A DNA stretch of 64,000 nt, taken from Muribaculaceae bacterium (lineage in GTDB: Bacteria; Bacteroidota; Bacteroidia; Bacteroidales; Muribaculaceae). The notes under the pieces were generated by a model. It was not told the origin of the DNA, did no database searches, and saw only the letters and a list, made by a program, of their open reading frames with translations. Location of the stretch: contig JAFUKL010000011.1 of NCBI GenBank assembly GCA_017473615.1, positions 1 through 64,000 of the forward strand, given 5' to 3'. Both the position numbers and the translations under genes were made by a program. This document shows, in pieces, positions 43,339 to 51,794 of this stretch. Position 1 is the first letter of the stretch. Each line of letters starts with the position of its first letter.

Positions 43339-44118
43339 TTATTTTTTAGGTTGCAGAATTATCACTCGTTTCGGGCGAGCCTTAGCCGCCTCAGGCTTAT
43401 CCATTTTTATGGGATGTGCAGCATGCTCAGGCATCCAGCGTGCTACGCTGTCCATCCACAGCCCCGCCGATTTGCGCGTGGGATGCGCACCGTCCTTGGC
43501 ACGGTCAAAGTGCATTCCATTCGACAAAAAGAATGAGCCGTTCCTCGCATTCTTGGCTATCAAGTCGTTAATGCCGGTATCCGGTTTCCAGTTAGGCGGA
43601 CCTATCCATACGTATGGCAAATTCCCTATCTGAGAAATAATATTTTTAACAAATTTATCGCGACGCTCAGCAATATTGCGTACAAACAGTTCATTGGCAC
43701 CAAGCGAAATAAACACGTATGTAGGCTTAAACTCCTCGATATATTCTTGAAGTTTGGTAGTTTCACCCCACACCTCCGATGTAGAACTATACCAAATGAC
43801 GGAATATAACGTATGTCCGTTTGCCTCGGCGTATGCAGCCAGACGCGGCGAAAGTCCTTCGAGCATGGAGTCTCCTATGAAAAGAATGGTTTGAGGCGTT
43901 TCATCCACCTCTTTAGGTTGTTCTACCACAGTATCGGGCATGCAAGCAAGGCTGTCATGAGCCACGACAGCCGTATCGGGTGCTTTGGTAAGGCGATCAA
44001 TCATTCCCGACGACCTCAATTCAAAACCTCCCACCTTTATCGAGTCAAACCCCGATAAAGTCAAGAATATAGCAAACGATATAACCAATATCGCCCAAAA
44101 TCCGAAATATTTCTTCAT
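43339..44118 (-). CDS. Membrane-anchored SGNH/GDSL-like hydrolase or acyltransferase, partner of the MBOAT
   Basis: 259 residues. One N-terminal membrane helix (about 5-22) leaves an extracytoplasmic domain with the SGNH blocks: FIGDSML (Ser84), SLGANE (Gly140, Asn142) and DGAHPT (Asp209, His212). Together with the adjacent MBOAT, it would take an acyl group, probably acetyl, from the shuttle tyrosine and place it on a periplasmic or surface glycan. An inverted repeat (44132-44151) lies 14-33 bp upstream of the start. This and the MBOAT gene form one operon. Confidence 0.85.
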   Translation of the reverse strand: MKKYFGFWAILVISFAIFLTLSGFDSIKVGGFELRSSGMIDRLTKAPDTAVVAHDSLACMPDTVVEQPKEVDETPQTILFIGDSMLEGLSPRLAAYAEANGHTLYSVIWYSSTSEVWGETTKLQEYIEEFKPTYVFISLGANELFVRNIAERRDKFVKNIISQIGNLPYVWIGPPNWKPDTGINDLIAKNARNGSFFLSNGMHFDRAKDGAHPTRKSAGLWMDSVARWMPEHAAHPIKMDKPEAAKARPKRVIILQPKK

Positions 44119-44131
44119 AAAAGTACTGCAA

Positions 44132-44151
44132 AGACGTGTTCACACACGTCT
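44132..44151. promoter_or_regulatory. Inverted repeat upstream of the O-acylation operon
   Basis: AGACGTG (44132-44138) / CACGTCT (44145-44151), 6-nt spacer, 14-33 bp before the SGNH start codon. It could be an operator or part of the leader; there is no further evidence. Confidence 0.4.
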
Positions 44152-44293
44152 AAGGATTCTTTATTTCAACACGTTATTCTGTCTAAAACGCATTGACAAT
44201 TATTTTCATTTGCAAAAATCGCAAGACTTTTGCAAATACGCAAACTTTCCCCCATAAAACTATTTTTCTTCAATCAATCTCAGAATCTGTTTT

Positions 44294-45535
44294 CTAAAAA
44301 GAGCCACAGCTTTCAATATCATTAAAAAGCCTAATCAGAGCCCGCCCTATTGCGTAAGATAAATTTACCGGTACTGCATTCCCTATTTGTTTATATTGAG
44401 AATTTAAATTACCTGAAAATTCCCAACTATCAGGAAAAGTTTGTATTCTTGCGTATTCCCTCACTGTCAAGGGACGAGTTTCAGTAGGATGACAACGTTC
44501 CGTTTGTTTCTGAGCCGGAGCACAAGTAAGTGTCAAACTCGGCTCATCCAAAGACAATCTCCTTGCCATTCCGGTTTTTCCGCCTTCTTGTTCAAAACTT
44601 TTACCCATGTATTCTTTTTGAACTTTTAGAGGTAAATCTTTCCAATAACCTCCCATAGGTACCAATTCCATCACCCGTTTTTTCTTTTCCGGATACTTTT
44701 GTCCGCACGACATAGGAACATCCGTATCATACAATATCCCTTTAAACAACGCATCCCTAAGCGTCATTACACGGAAATACGGAGACGGCCAATGAAATAC
44801 AACCTTTCGGGCTATATCATTCCTTATAGCCACCATTATCAGGCGTTCTCTTTTTTGGGGAACTTGATATTTTATAGCCTGTAATACTCTGGGTTCAACA
44901 AGAGAATATCCCAATTCAGCAATAACATTCTTTACTACTTTAAGAGTATTCCCATTATCATGAGTAAGAAACCCTCTAACATTCTCACACATAAAAACTT
45001 TAGGGTTTATCTCCTTTACCGCTCTCGCCAATTCAAAAAACAACGTACCACGCGTATCGTTAAATCCACCCTTATTACCGGCATAGCTAAATGCTTGACA
45101 AGGAAATCCCCCTGTCAACAAATCCACCTTGTCCCTATACTCAGTGAAATCCAAAGAATGAATATCTGCTTCTACAACATTCCATTCAGGACGATTCCTT
45201 TTAAGCGTACTGCACGCATCACGGTCACATTCATTTAATAATACATGTTTAAAACCGGCTTTACTCATCCCCAAAGCCAAACCTCCGGCACCCGCAAAAA
45301 GTTCAACGCTTGTATATTCCCTTTTGGGTATGATTCTCATTTCATCACACCAATTGGTCTCTATCATTTCCTTTATTTCCGGAATGCCGACAAGATCTTT
45401 AACATAAAAAAAGACTTGCCCCCTCTCGTTTTCATGAGCTTTATACTTTCCCTTGTCTTTCCAACTTTGCAAAGTACGTTTTGACACACCCATTATGTCG
45501 GCAAAGTTCGTTTCAGTTATAATTGTAGGAGCCAT
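44294..45535 (-). CDS. Type II DNA (cytosine-5) methyltransferase
   Basis: 413 residues from ATG 45535. Motif I is FAGAGG (80-85), motif IV GGFPCQAFS with catalytic Cys146, motif VI ENV (184-186) and motif VIII QKRERL, with IGNAVPV of motif X near the C-terminus. An N-terminal helix-turn-helix-like segment (about 5-45, FADIMGVSKRTLQSWKDKG) suggests that the enzyme may repress its own operon. The restriction gene lies immediately upstream (2-bp gap). A TTG at 45541 is an alternative start. It would protect the host from the Eco47II-like nuclease, so the site is probably GGNCC. Confidence 0.93.
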   Translation of the reverse strand: MAPTIITETNFADIMGVSKRTLQSWKDKGKYKAHENERGQVFFYVKDLVGIPEIKEMIETNWCDEMRIIPKREYTSVELFAGAGGLALGMSKAGFKHVLLNECDRDACSTLKRNRPEWNVVEADIHSLDFTEYRDKVDLLTGGFPCQAFSYAGNKGGFNDTRGTLFFELARAVKEINPKVFMCENVRGFLTHDNGNTLKVVKNVIAELGYSLVEPRVLQAIKYQVPQKRERLIMVAIRNDIARKVVFHWPSPYFRVMTLRDALFKGILYDTDVPMSCGQKYPEKKKRVMELVPMGGYWKDLPLKVQKEYMGKSFEQEGGKTGMARRLSLDEPSLTLTCAPAQKQTERCHPTETRPLTVREYARIQTFPDSWEFSGNLNSQYKQIGNAVPVNLSYAIGRALIRLFNDIESCGSF

Positions 45536-45537
45536 AA

Positions 45538-46293
45538 TCAAAAGTTTTCAAATCCCTCATAAGTTTTAAACGCAAGTAAATAAAGGCTTCTATAGAAATC
45601 GGTCTTATCCAATTCATCATATACCGTATTGCTTAGTTTTGCCGACACATCTTCGCTCACTACATCATCTAATATACATGGCAGCACCTTACACAATTTG
45701 AAAAAGGCATATTTATCACCAAAAACAATCTCATAAAATTTATCCATAGAAACTCTACGGATACGCTCATGCGAATAAGACTCTTTTCGGCCTTTCTCAT
45801 TTATAGTTAAATTCCATACTTCATTTTGTGATTTTTTAGCAATAGTTTCCACCAACATGCAAACCGCTTTATCATCTTTGAGTATTTTACTTTGCATTTT
45901 CACATAAGTATCTGACGCACTTGCCGAATTCATTGTATTATGCTTATTTTTCATTTCCACATAAATGTGCAAATCATCATTCAAAACATCAAACCCACCA
46001 AGATCGCCATTTTCCGGAACAACCCAACCATTTCCGGCATATTTGAATAAATACTGATGAAAATACCCTATTCTGTTATTATTTGTCTTATCTATTTGCC
46101 GGAAACACTCCGCCTCTATTGCCTGACGAATATTTTGACCATAAATCTTAGCATCAAAAGTCATTTTTATCGGGTCTACTATATTTTTGTTAAACTCTTT
46201 CAAGTTTATGTTTCTTCGATATTGTAAAACGGTATTTTTCACATGATTGTATATATCAATATTTGAAATAAAACCGAGATTATAATCTTTCAT
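45538..46293 (-). CDS. Eco47II-family type II restriction endonuclease
   Basis: 251 residues with the Eco47II/Sau96I-family pattern LGFISNIDIYNHVKNTV, IGYFHQYLFKYAGNGW and a PD-(D/E)xK-like centre (Asp102; Glu113 and Lys115 in YVEMKNKHNTM). Members of this family cut GGNCC. The gene is noticeably AT-rich compared with its neighbours, and the restriction-then-methylase order with near-overlap is typical of a compact, transferable type II system. A TATCTTTG element (46328-46335, minus) lies upstream. No vsp or controller gene is present. Confidence 0.9.
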   Translation of the reverse strand: MKDYNLGFISNIDIYNHVKNTVLQYRRNINLKEFNKNIVDPIKMTFDAKIYGQNIRQAIEAECFRQIDKTNNNRIGYFHQYLFKYAGNGWVVPENGDLGGFDVLNDDLHIYVEMKNKHNTMNSASASDTYVKMQSKILKDDKAVCMLVETIAKKSQNEVWNLTINEKGRKESYSHERIRRVSMDKFYEIVFGDKYAFFKLCKVLPCILDDVVSEDVSAKLSNTVYDELDKTDFYRSLYLLAFKTYEGFENF

Positions 46294-46327
46294 ATCTAAA
46301 AGTCTTATATATTTATATTACTCACGG

Positions 46328-46335
46328 CAAAGATA
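46328..46335 (-). promoter_or_regulatory. -7 element of the restriction-modification operon
   Basis: TATCTTTG on the minus strand, 34 bp upstream of the restriction gene start. Confidence 0.5.
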
Positions 46336-46486
46336 CGTAATTTTCAATCAACGCCATTCATAAACCGCTTAAATTTATTTAGATAGGGTTTATAGTTTCC
46401 CTATACGGACTTCCCACGCCATATTTTACACCAAACCAACGACGGCTGAAATGTGTTTAATTAATCAACGGTATTATCGTAATTTT

Positions 46487-47881
46487 ATGGAAAAGAAAGG
46501 CTTTTTTATTCAGATAAAGCAATACTTGAAAGAATATTTCGATTTGAAAGCTGAATTAGACGACGAGAAAACCGCCGTAGAAGCTGTGATGGACGGGGTG
46601 TCGTTCAAAGGTGCCAACATCATAATCTTGATTTTGGCAATTTTCATTGCATCGTTAGGCTTAAACACCAATTCGGCGGCAGTGATAATAGGTGCAATGC
46701 TTATTTCTCCGCTTATGGGTCCTATTATCGGTATGGGATTCGGATTGGGAATCTACGATTTCGACCTGATTAAACGGTCGTTCCGCAATCTTGCCATAGC
46801 GGCGGCATTCAGTGTTCTTGCATCCACGGTATATTTTCTTATATCACCTGTGAGCGAGGGGCGTTCAGAATTGCTGGCACGCACGTCTCCATCGATATAT
46901 GATGTGCTGATAGGCTTTTTCGGCGGACTTGCCGGAATCGTGGCTCTTGCATGCCGCAAAAAAGGTAATGTAATACCCGGCGTTGCCATTGCTACAGCCC
47001 TTATGCCGCCACTCTGCACTGCCGGATATGGGCTTGCCACTTGGCAGTTGCAATATTTCTTCGGTGCATTCTACTTATTTCTCATAAACTCCATTTTTAT
47101 AGGCTACGCCACTACAGTGGGTGTGAAATTCTTAGGTTTCAAGCAACGAACTTTCGTACATGAAACGACAAAACACAAAGTAAAAAAATATGTCACCACT
47201 ATTATTATTGTCACTTTATTGCCAAGCATTTGGCTCACTTTCTCAATGATACGCGACAGCTATTTTGAGAACAGCGCAAACAACTTCATCAACACCGAGT
47301 TTGTGTTCCCCAATACACAAGTACTCAACAAGGATGCCGGAGTGAAAAACGGAAAGAAATTCATTCATGTGACATTGATTGGCGAACGTCTCAATACCGA
47401 TTCTCTGCATATAGCCATGATGAAGAAAATAGATGGTAACCGATGGCTTAGAGGCACAGAGCTGACGATACAGCAGGGAGTGGCAATAGGAACAGCCAAT
47501 CCGTTGAGTTCCCGGGAAATCACTGCTTCCATGTTTAATGAAATCTATGCCGACAACCAAAAGAAAATAGCGATTCAAGCCGAACAAATAGACTCTCTTA
47601 TCCGCTGCATCACAATGGAAACGGAATTTGAGAACCTGTCACGGCAACTCGCACCGGAAATAAAGGTATTATTCCCCAAAGTGAAGGATATAGCCCTCAG
47701 TAAAAATGTATTCTGTTCCATCAACGAACAAAAGACCGATACGGTGAATCTCGCCATTGTGGAAGTGAACGGATTCATGCCAGCCAATGAAATGAAAAAA
47801 TTTGAATCATATATCGAAGTACGTTCGGGCGTAAGCCCCATTAAAATAGTAAAAAGCGAAGTAATCGGAGTAAGATATTAA
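46487..47881 (+). CDS. DUF389 membrane protein (TIGR00341/TIGR00271 type)
   Basis: 464 residues. A soluble N-terminal stretch is followed by about six to seven hydrophobic helices (about 45-260) with the DUF389 signature NTNSAAVIIGAMLISPLMGPIIGMG. The C-terminal half (about 270-464) is soluble. The function is unknown. ATG 46487 is preferred over the ATG at 46451, because the family's N-terminus starts near MEKKGFF. A glycosyltransferase follows after 61 bp. Confidence 0.88.
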   Translation: MEKKGFFIQIKQYLKEYFDLKAELDDEKTAVEAVMDGVSFKGANIIILILAIFIASLGLNTNSAAVIIGAMLISPLMGPIIGMGFGLGIYDFDLIKRSFRNLAIAAAFSVLASTVYFLISPVSEGRSELLARTSPSIYDVLIGFFGGLAGIVALACRKKGNVIPGVAIATALMPPLCTAGYGLATWQLQYFFGAFYLFLINSIFIGYATTVGVKFLGFKQRTFVHETTKHKVKKYVTTIIIVTLLPSIWLTFSMIRDSYFENSANNFINTEFVFPNTQVLNKDAGVKNGKKFIHVTLIGERLNTDSLHIAMMKKIDGNRWLRGTELTIQQGVAIGTANPLSSREITASMFNEIYADNQKKIAIQAEQIDSLIRCITMETEFENLSRQLAPEIKVLFPKVKDIALSKNVFCSINEQKTDTVNLAIVEVNGFMPANEMKKFESYIEVRSGVSPIKIVKSEVIGVRY

Positions 47882-47942
47882 GAATCTGTTCTTATCTCGA
47901 TAAAATTCACTATTTTTGCCGGCAAATATTCATCGCATAAAA

Positions 47943-49178
47943 ATGAGGATAGCGATTATCAACAGAAGCGACTTGAACGGCGGAGCGGCAGTGTTTTCCT
48001 ACCGCCTGCTTAAAGCCTTGCGCTCTCAGGACATAGACGCAAAAATGCTCGTCACCGAAAAACTAAGCGACAGCGACGATGTCCTGCGTTATGCTTCCCC
48101 TATATGCGACCGATATGCATTCTTAGCCGAAAGGCTGCAGATATTCCTGCAAAACGGGTTCTCTCGCAAAAATCTATTCAAAGTGGACACTGCCGACTTC
48201 GGACGGGATATTTCCAAGCATCCCATTGTGAAGAACGCCGATGTAATCATACTCAACTGGATAAATCAGGGAGCTGTGTCGCTCGATTGCGTGAAGAAAC
48301 TATGCGATAGCGGAAAACCCGTAATATGGAATATGCACGACATGTGGGAGTGTACCGGAATATGTCACCACGCTTACGAATGCGAACGGTATAAGGATGC
48401 GTGCGGAAAATGCATCTACTTGCGTTCGAATAACGAAAAAGACCTGTCACATAAGTCATGGTTGAAGAAAAAAGCAATATTTTCTTCAAAAAACCTTCAC
48501 TTCGTGGCGGTGAGCAACTGGCTTGCACGGAAATGCCGGGAAAGCAGCTTATTAGGCGACAAAAACGTTACGGTAATACCCAACACTATTGCCGTAGAAG
48601 AGTTTTCATTCAACAGGCGCAGAAATATCGATATGGAAATACCGAATAACCGCAAAATCATTACAATGGGCGCCGCACGTCTTGACGACCCGGTGAAAGG
48701 TTTTCCCATCCTGCTCGGAGCATTAAAATGGCTGAAAGCGCACAAACCTGAGATAGCCGAAAATTTACACCTTCTATTGTTCGGCGGCATTAGAGACGCC
48801 TCATTGCTGCTTGAAATAGACCTACCGTTCACCTATTTAGGACGCATCGATGAGAAACGGGTAAAAGAAGTTCTGTCACACACCGATGTCATTCTGTCTT
48901 CATCACTATATGAATCTTTTGGAGGTACACTCATAGAAGGAATGGCGGCAGGATGTATTCCGGTAACTTTCGGCAACGGAGGACAAGGCGATATTGTAAA
49001 CCATTTACAAACAGGGTATATTGCAAAATATAAATCTTGCGAAGACTTCGCAAATGGAATCGAATGGGCTGTAAATTCAGGGATTGACAGAGCTTTCCTT
49101 CACGAAACGGCGGAAAAGCGTTTTGCCCCACCGATAATAGTCGATAAATACCTGCGACTCATCACCGAAGTTATATAA
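47943..49178 (+). CDS. Family 4-type glycosyltransferase
   Basis: 411 residues with a GT-B fold. The N-terminal GGAAVFSYRLLKAL motif (residues 11-24) marks the acceptor-side domain. The C-terminal domain carries NTIAVEEF, MGAARLDDPVKGF and the donor-binding ESFGGTLIEGMAAGCIPV motif. A Cys-rich segment around residues 135-160 (CTGICHHAYECERYKDACGKC) is seen in colanic-acid/capsule transferases. Capsule or LPS glycan assembly is likely, but the sugar is unknown. ATG 47943 is chosen; a TATTTTTG element sits at 47911-47918. Confidence 0.9.
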   Translation: MRIAIINRSDLNGGAAVFSYRLLKALRSQDIDAKMLVTEKLSDSDDVLRYASPICDRYAFLAERLQIFLQNGFSRKNLFKVDTADFGRDISKHPIVKNADVIILNWINQGAVSLDCVKKLCDSGKPVIWNMHDMWECTGICHHAYECERYKDACGKCIYLRSNNEKDLSHKSWLKKKAIFSSKNLHFVAVSNWLARKCRESSLLGDKNVTVIPNTIAVEEFSFNRRRNIDMEIPNNRKIITMGAARLDDPVKGFPILLGALKWLKAHKPEIAENLHLLLFGGIRDASLLLEIDLPFTYLGRIDEKRVKEVLSHTDVILSSSLYESFGGTLIEGMAAGCIPVTFGNGGQGDIVNHLQTGYIAKYKSCEDFANGIEWAVNSGIDRAFLHETAEKRFAPPIIVDKYLRLITEVI

Positions 49179-49400
49179 ACCATGCAATAGCAGGGGACAA
49201 CTTACACCCAATGATACCATATAGGGATACACAGATGGAGCGTGCAGGCTATGTTAAAAAATGTAACCGAACAGGCTGCCATTCCTTTTTCTGTTTATCT
49301 TTGTTTAATGATTTAGGGAAGTTCCCTAAAGTACTTTTTGATGATTTATGATTTATACTTTGCTGAATAAGCATAACGAGTTATACGATTGAGAAATAAT

Positions 49401-50180
49401 ATGCAGACAGTTCTTTTTCATGAAACGGTTTTCGGACCGATACACAGTCGCCGTTTAGGCGTATCGTTGGGAATCAATCTTATGCCTAACGACGGAAAGA
49501 TATGTTCATTTGATTGTATCTATTGCGAAGCCGGATACAACGCCCAAGGCGCAGGCAAGAGCGGCATACCTTCACGGGAAGCCGTAAAGAAAAGTCTTAA
49601 CCGTAAACTCAAAACAATGGCAGAGGCAGGCGAACAGCTTGATGTCATCACATTCTCCGGTAACGGCGAACCCACTCTTCACCCGCAATTCAAGGATATA
49701 GTTCATGACGTACTGCTACTTCGTGACCGCTATTTCCCAAGTGTAAAAGTCAGCGTATTGAGCAACAGCACCATGCTTAATAAAGCCACGGTGGTAGAGG
49801 CATTGAAAAAAGTGGATAACAACATTCTTAAATTAGACTCCGCCATAGCTCCCACGATGCGGGCTATAAATCAACCGACGTCAAACGGTGTTTTGCCCGA
49901 AGGTGTAATAGCCGACTTGAAGAAGTTTGGTGACAAGTGCATAGTACAGACGATGTTCTTGCGCGGAGAACACAACGGAAAGAAGATAGACAACACCACC
50001 GACACCGAGATAGAAGCCCTTATCGAAGCATACAAAGAAATATCTCCGAAAGAGGTAATGATTTACTCTATTGACCGCAAAACACCCGAGGAAAACCTTG
50101 AAAAAATAACAAAAGAGGAATTGGCTGCTATAGGCAAACGAATAGAAACCGCCGGCATTAAAGTCCAAGTAAACGCCTAA
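49401..50180 (+). CDS. Radical SAM protein
   Basis: 259 residues. The cluster motif is CSFDCIYC (Cys35, Cys39, Cys42), with a GNGEPTLHP segment typical of the radical SAM GGEP motif. The N-terminus GPIHSRRLGVSLGIN is characteristic of a widespread small radical SAM family of unknown reaction. ATG 49401 is chosen over the TTG at 49389. A TATCTTTG element (49296-49303) lies about 100 bp upstream. It is followed after 27 bp by an LD-carboxypeptidase gene. Confidence 0.88.
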   Translation: MQTVLFHETVFGPIHSRRLGVSLGINLMPNDGKICSFDCIYCEAGYNAQGAGKSGIPSREAVKKSLNRKLKTMAEAGEQLDVITFSGNGEPTLHPQFKDIVHDVLLLRDRYFPSVKVSVLSNSTMLNKATVVEALKKVDNNILKLDSAIAPTMRAINQPTSNGVLPEGVIADLKKFGDKCIVQTMFLRGEHNGKKIDNTTDTEIEALIEAYKEISPKEVMIYSIDRKTPEENLEKITKEELAAIGKRIETAGIKVQVNA

Positions 50181-50207
50181 CCAATATAGTTAAAGCAAAA
50201 GAGCGAT

Positions 50208-51104
50208 ATGATAGTACCTCCATTCCTGAAAAAAGGGGATAAGGTGGCGATAGTATCACCGGCAAGTGCAGTGAATCCCGACTATGTGGATGCAGCTTGT
50301 CGTATGCTTTCGGAGTGGGGATATATTCCGGTTCCGGGTAAGCATTGTAAGGGACGGAACGGCTATTACAGCGGAACTGCCTATGAGCGATTGAGCGACC
50401 TTAAAGAAGCGATGCTTGAACCGGAAATAAAAGCCATTCTTTGCGGTCGAGGCGGATATGGCTCGGTACATCTTGTGGAACATTTACCACTTGAAATGAT
50501 TCGTTCCTGTGCCAAGTGGATAATAGGTTTCAGTGATATATCAGTATTACATGCTTTATTTAACCGTGCAGGAGTGTCAAGTATTCATGCTTCCATGGCA
50601 AAACACATGTATTTTCATGGTATTGAAGACAGGTGCAACATGTATTTAAGGGACATCTTGCAAGGAGAACCACCCACGTATAAATTGCCCGGACATGAAT
50701 TTAACCGTTTGGGAACAGCGCAGGGGATGCTTGCAGGTGGTAACCTCGCTGTACTCGGAGGACTTTCGGGAACAGACTATGATATGCTTAAAGGAGACAG
50801 AATACTCTTCATAGAGGACATAGCCGAACCTATCTACAAAGTAGAACGTATTCTATACAACTTGCGGCTCTCCGGCGTTCTGCAACGACTGAAAGGACTT
50901 ATAGTGGGACAGTTCACACAATATGATGAACCTGATTCCGCAGGAGAAACAATGTACGGCATGATAAAGGACATGACAGCATCATATACATATCCGATTG
51001 CATTTGATTTTCCGGTCGGGCATGTCGATCGAAATTATCCTTTGATTATAGGAGCCAATACAACCCTTACAGTCAATAAAGAAAGTATATCTCTTTCTTT
51101 TTGA
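50208..51104 (+). CDS. LD-carboxypeptidase (peptidase S66, LdcA type)
   Basis: 298 residues. The substrate loop GRGGYGS is followed by the nucleophile motif GFSDISVLH (catalytic Ser). The Glu and His of the Ser-Glu-His triad lie in the C-terminal half, near FIEDIAE and FPVGHVDRNYP. It trims the terminal D-alanine from tetrapeptides in murein recycling in the cytoplasm. It is in the same unit as the radical SAM gene. Confidence 0.93.
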   Translation: MIVPPFLKKGDKVAIVSPASAVNPDYVDAACRMLSEWGYIPVPGKHCKGRNGYYSGTAYERLSDLKEAMLEPEIKAILCGRGGYGSVHLVEHLPLEMIRSCAKWIIGFSDISVLHALFNRAGVSSIHASMAKHMYFHGIEDRCNMYLRDILQGEPPTYKLPGHEFNRLGTAQGMLAGGNLAVLGGLSGTDYDMLKGDRILFIEDIAEPIYKVERILYNLRLSGVLQRLKGLIVGQFTQYDEPDSAGETMYGMIKDMTASYTYPIAFDFPVGHVDRNYPLIIGANTTLTVNKESISLSF

Positions 51105-51272
51105 AATCATATTGTAACATAGCAACTACAACAAGAACTAATCATCTCCTATAAACAAAACTATTCAGAAACAGCTCTACAGCACATCATTAAGAAATTA
51201 ACAGGCTGTGTTATTTAATGTTAAAGATAAATTTTTTTGTCTGTTTTCTATTTTTTATTAATTTTTTTGTTA

Positions 51273-51280
51273 TACATTTG
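51273..51280 (+). promoter_or_regulatory. Putative -7 element of the sigma-region-4-like gene
   Basis: TACATTTG 47 bp before the ATG at 51327; a -33 box of normal spacing was not found. Confidence 0.45.
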
Positions 51281-51326
51281 TGTCGTTAAAGTTACAAATA
51301 TGTGACATTACAAAAAATAGAATATT

Positions 51327-51701
51327 ATGAAAACTACAATTAGCCAAAAAGAAGCGTATCAAGAGGCTTACAGCCTACTTAACACACCCTCCACTGAAGG
51401 TTTAAACCTCACAGAAAACATCAAGCATGCTCTTATAGCGGCAAAAAACAGCGTAAAGAACACTATCAGCCGATTTATCAAAATCATACCCCTCGGAAAG
51501 TCTCACACTATCGTAAAAATCGAAAATCTGCATGACACATGCCGCAAAACCAATCCACCCGCACGCCGCGTATTCATACTTTACGTTAAAGGCTACTCAA
51601 TGGAAGAAATAACGCAATTATCAGGAACAAAAAGAAAACATATAATTCCTACCATACACAGTATACTTAGCGCAATAAGAAAGGAAACACACATTTCATA
51701 G
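51327..51701 (+). CDS. Small protein with a sigma-70 region-4-like helix-turn-helix
   Basis: 124 residues. The C-terminal third (about 78-120, RRVFILYVKGYSMEEITQLS, followed by an Arg/Lys-rich recognition-like helix) resembles region 4 of ECF sigma factors. The N-terminal part lacks a recognisable region 2, so it could not act as a normal sigma factor. It may be a DNA-binding regulator or a remnant. The central segment is basic. I do not recognise the family. The gene stands alone 94 bp before an endonuclease I gene. Confidence 0.6.
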   Translation: MKTTISQKEAYQEAYSLLNTPSTEGLNLTENIKHALIAAKNSVKNTISRFIKIIPLGKSHTIVKIENLHDTCRKTNPPARRVFILYVKGYSMEEITQLSGTKRKHIIPTIHSILSAIRKETHIS

Positions 51702-51794
51702 GCATAATTGTCGTTTTTTTATGATTCCTTTCCCATAATCAAAAAAGTTATAGTATCTTTAAAATCGTTTTTCCCAATTATTGAATTTAAAGAT

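Noticed and set aside
40357-46293. Genomic island inserted at tRNA-Pro and carrying the restriction system
   Set aside because: No integrase or second att-like tRNA end was found, and the genes between the tRNA and the restriction pair look like ordinary chromosomal genes.
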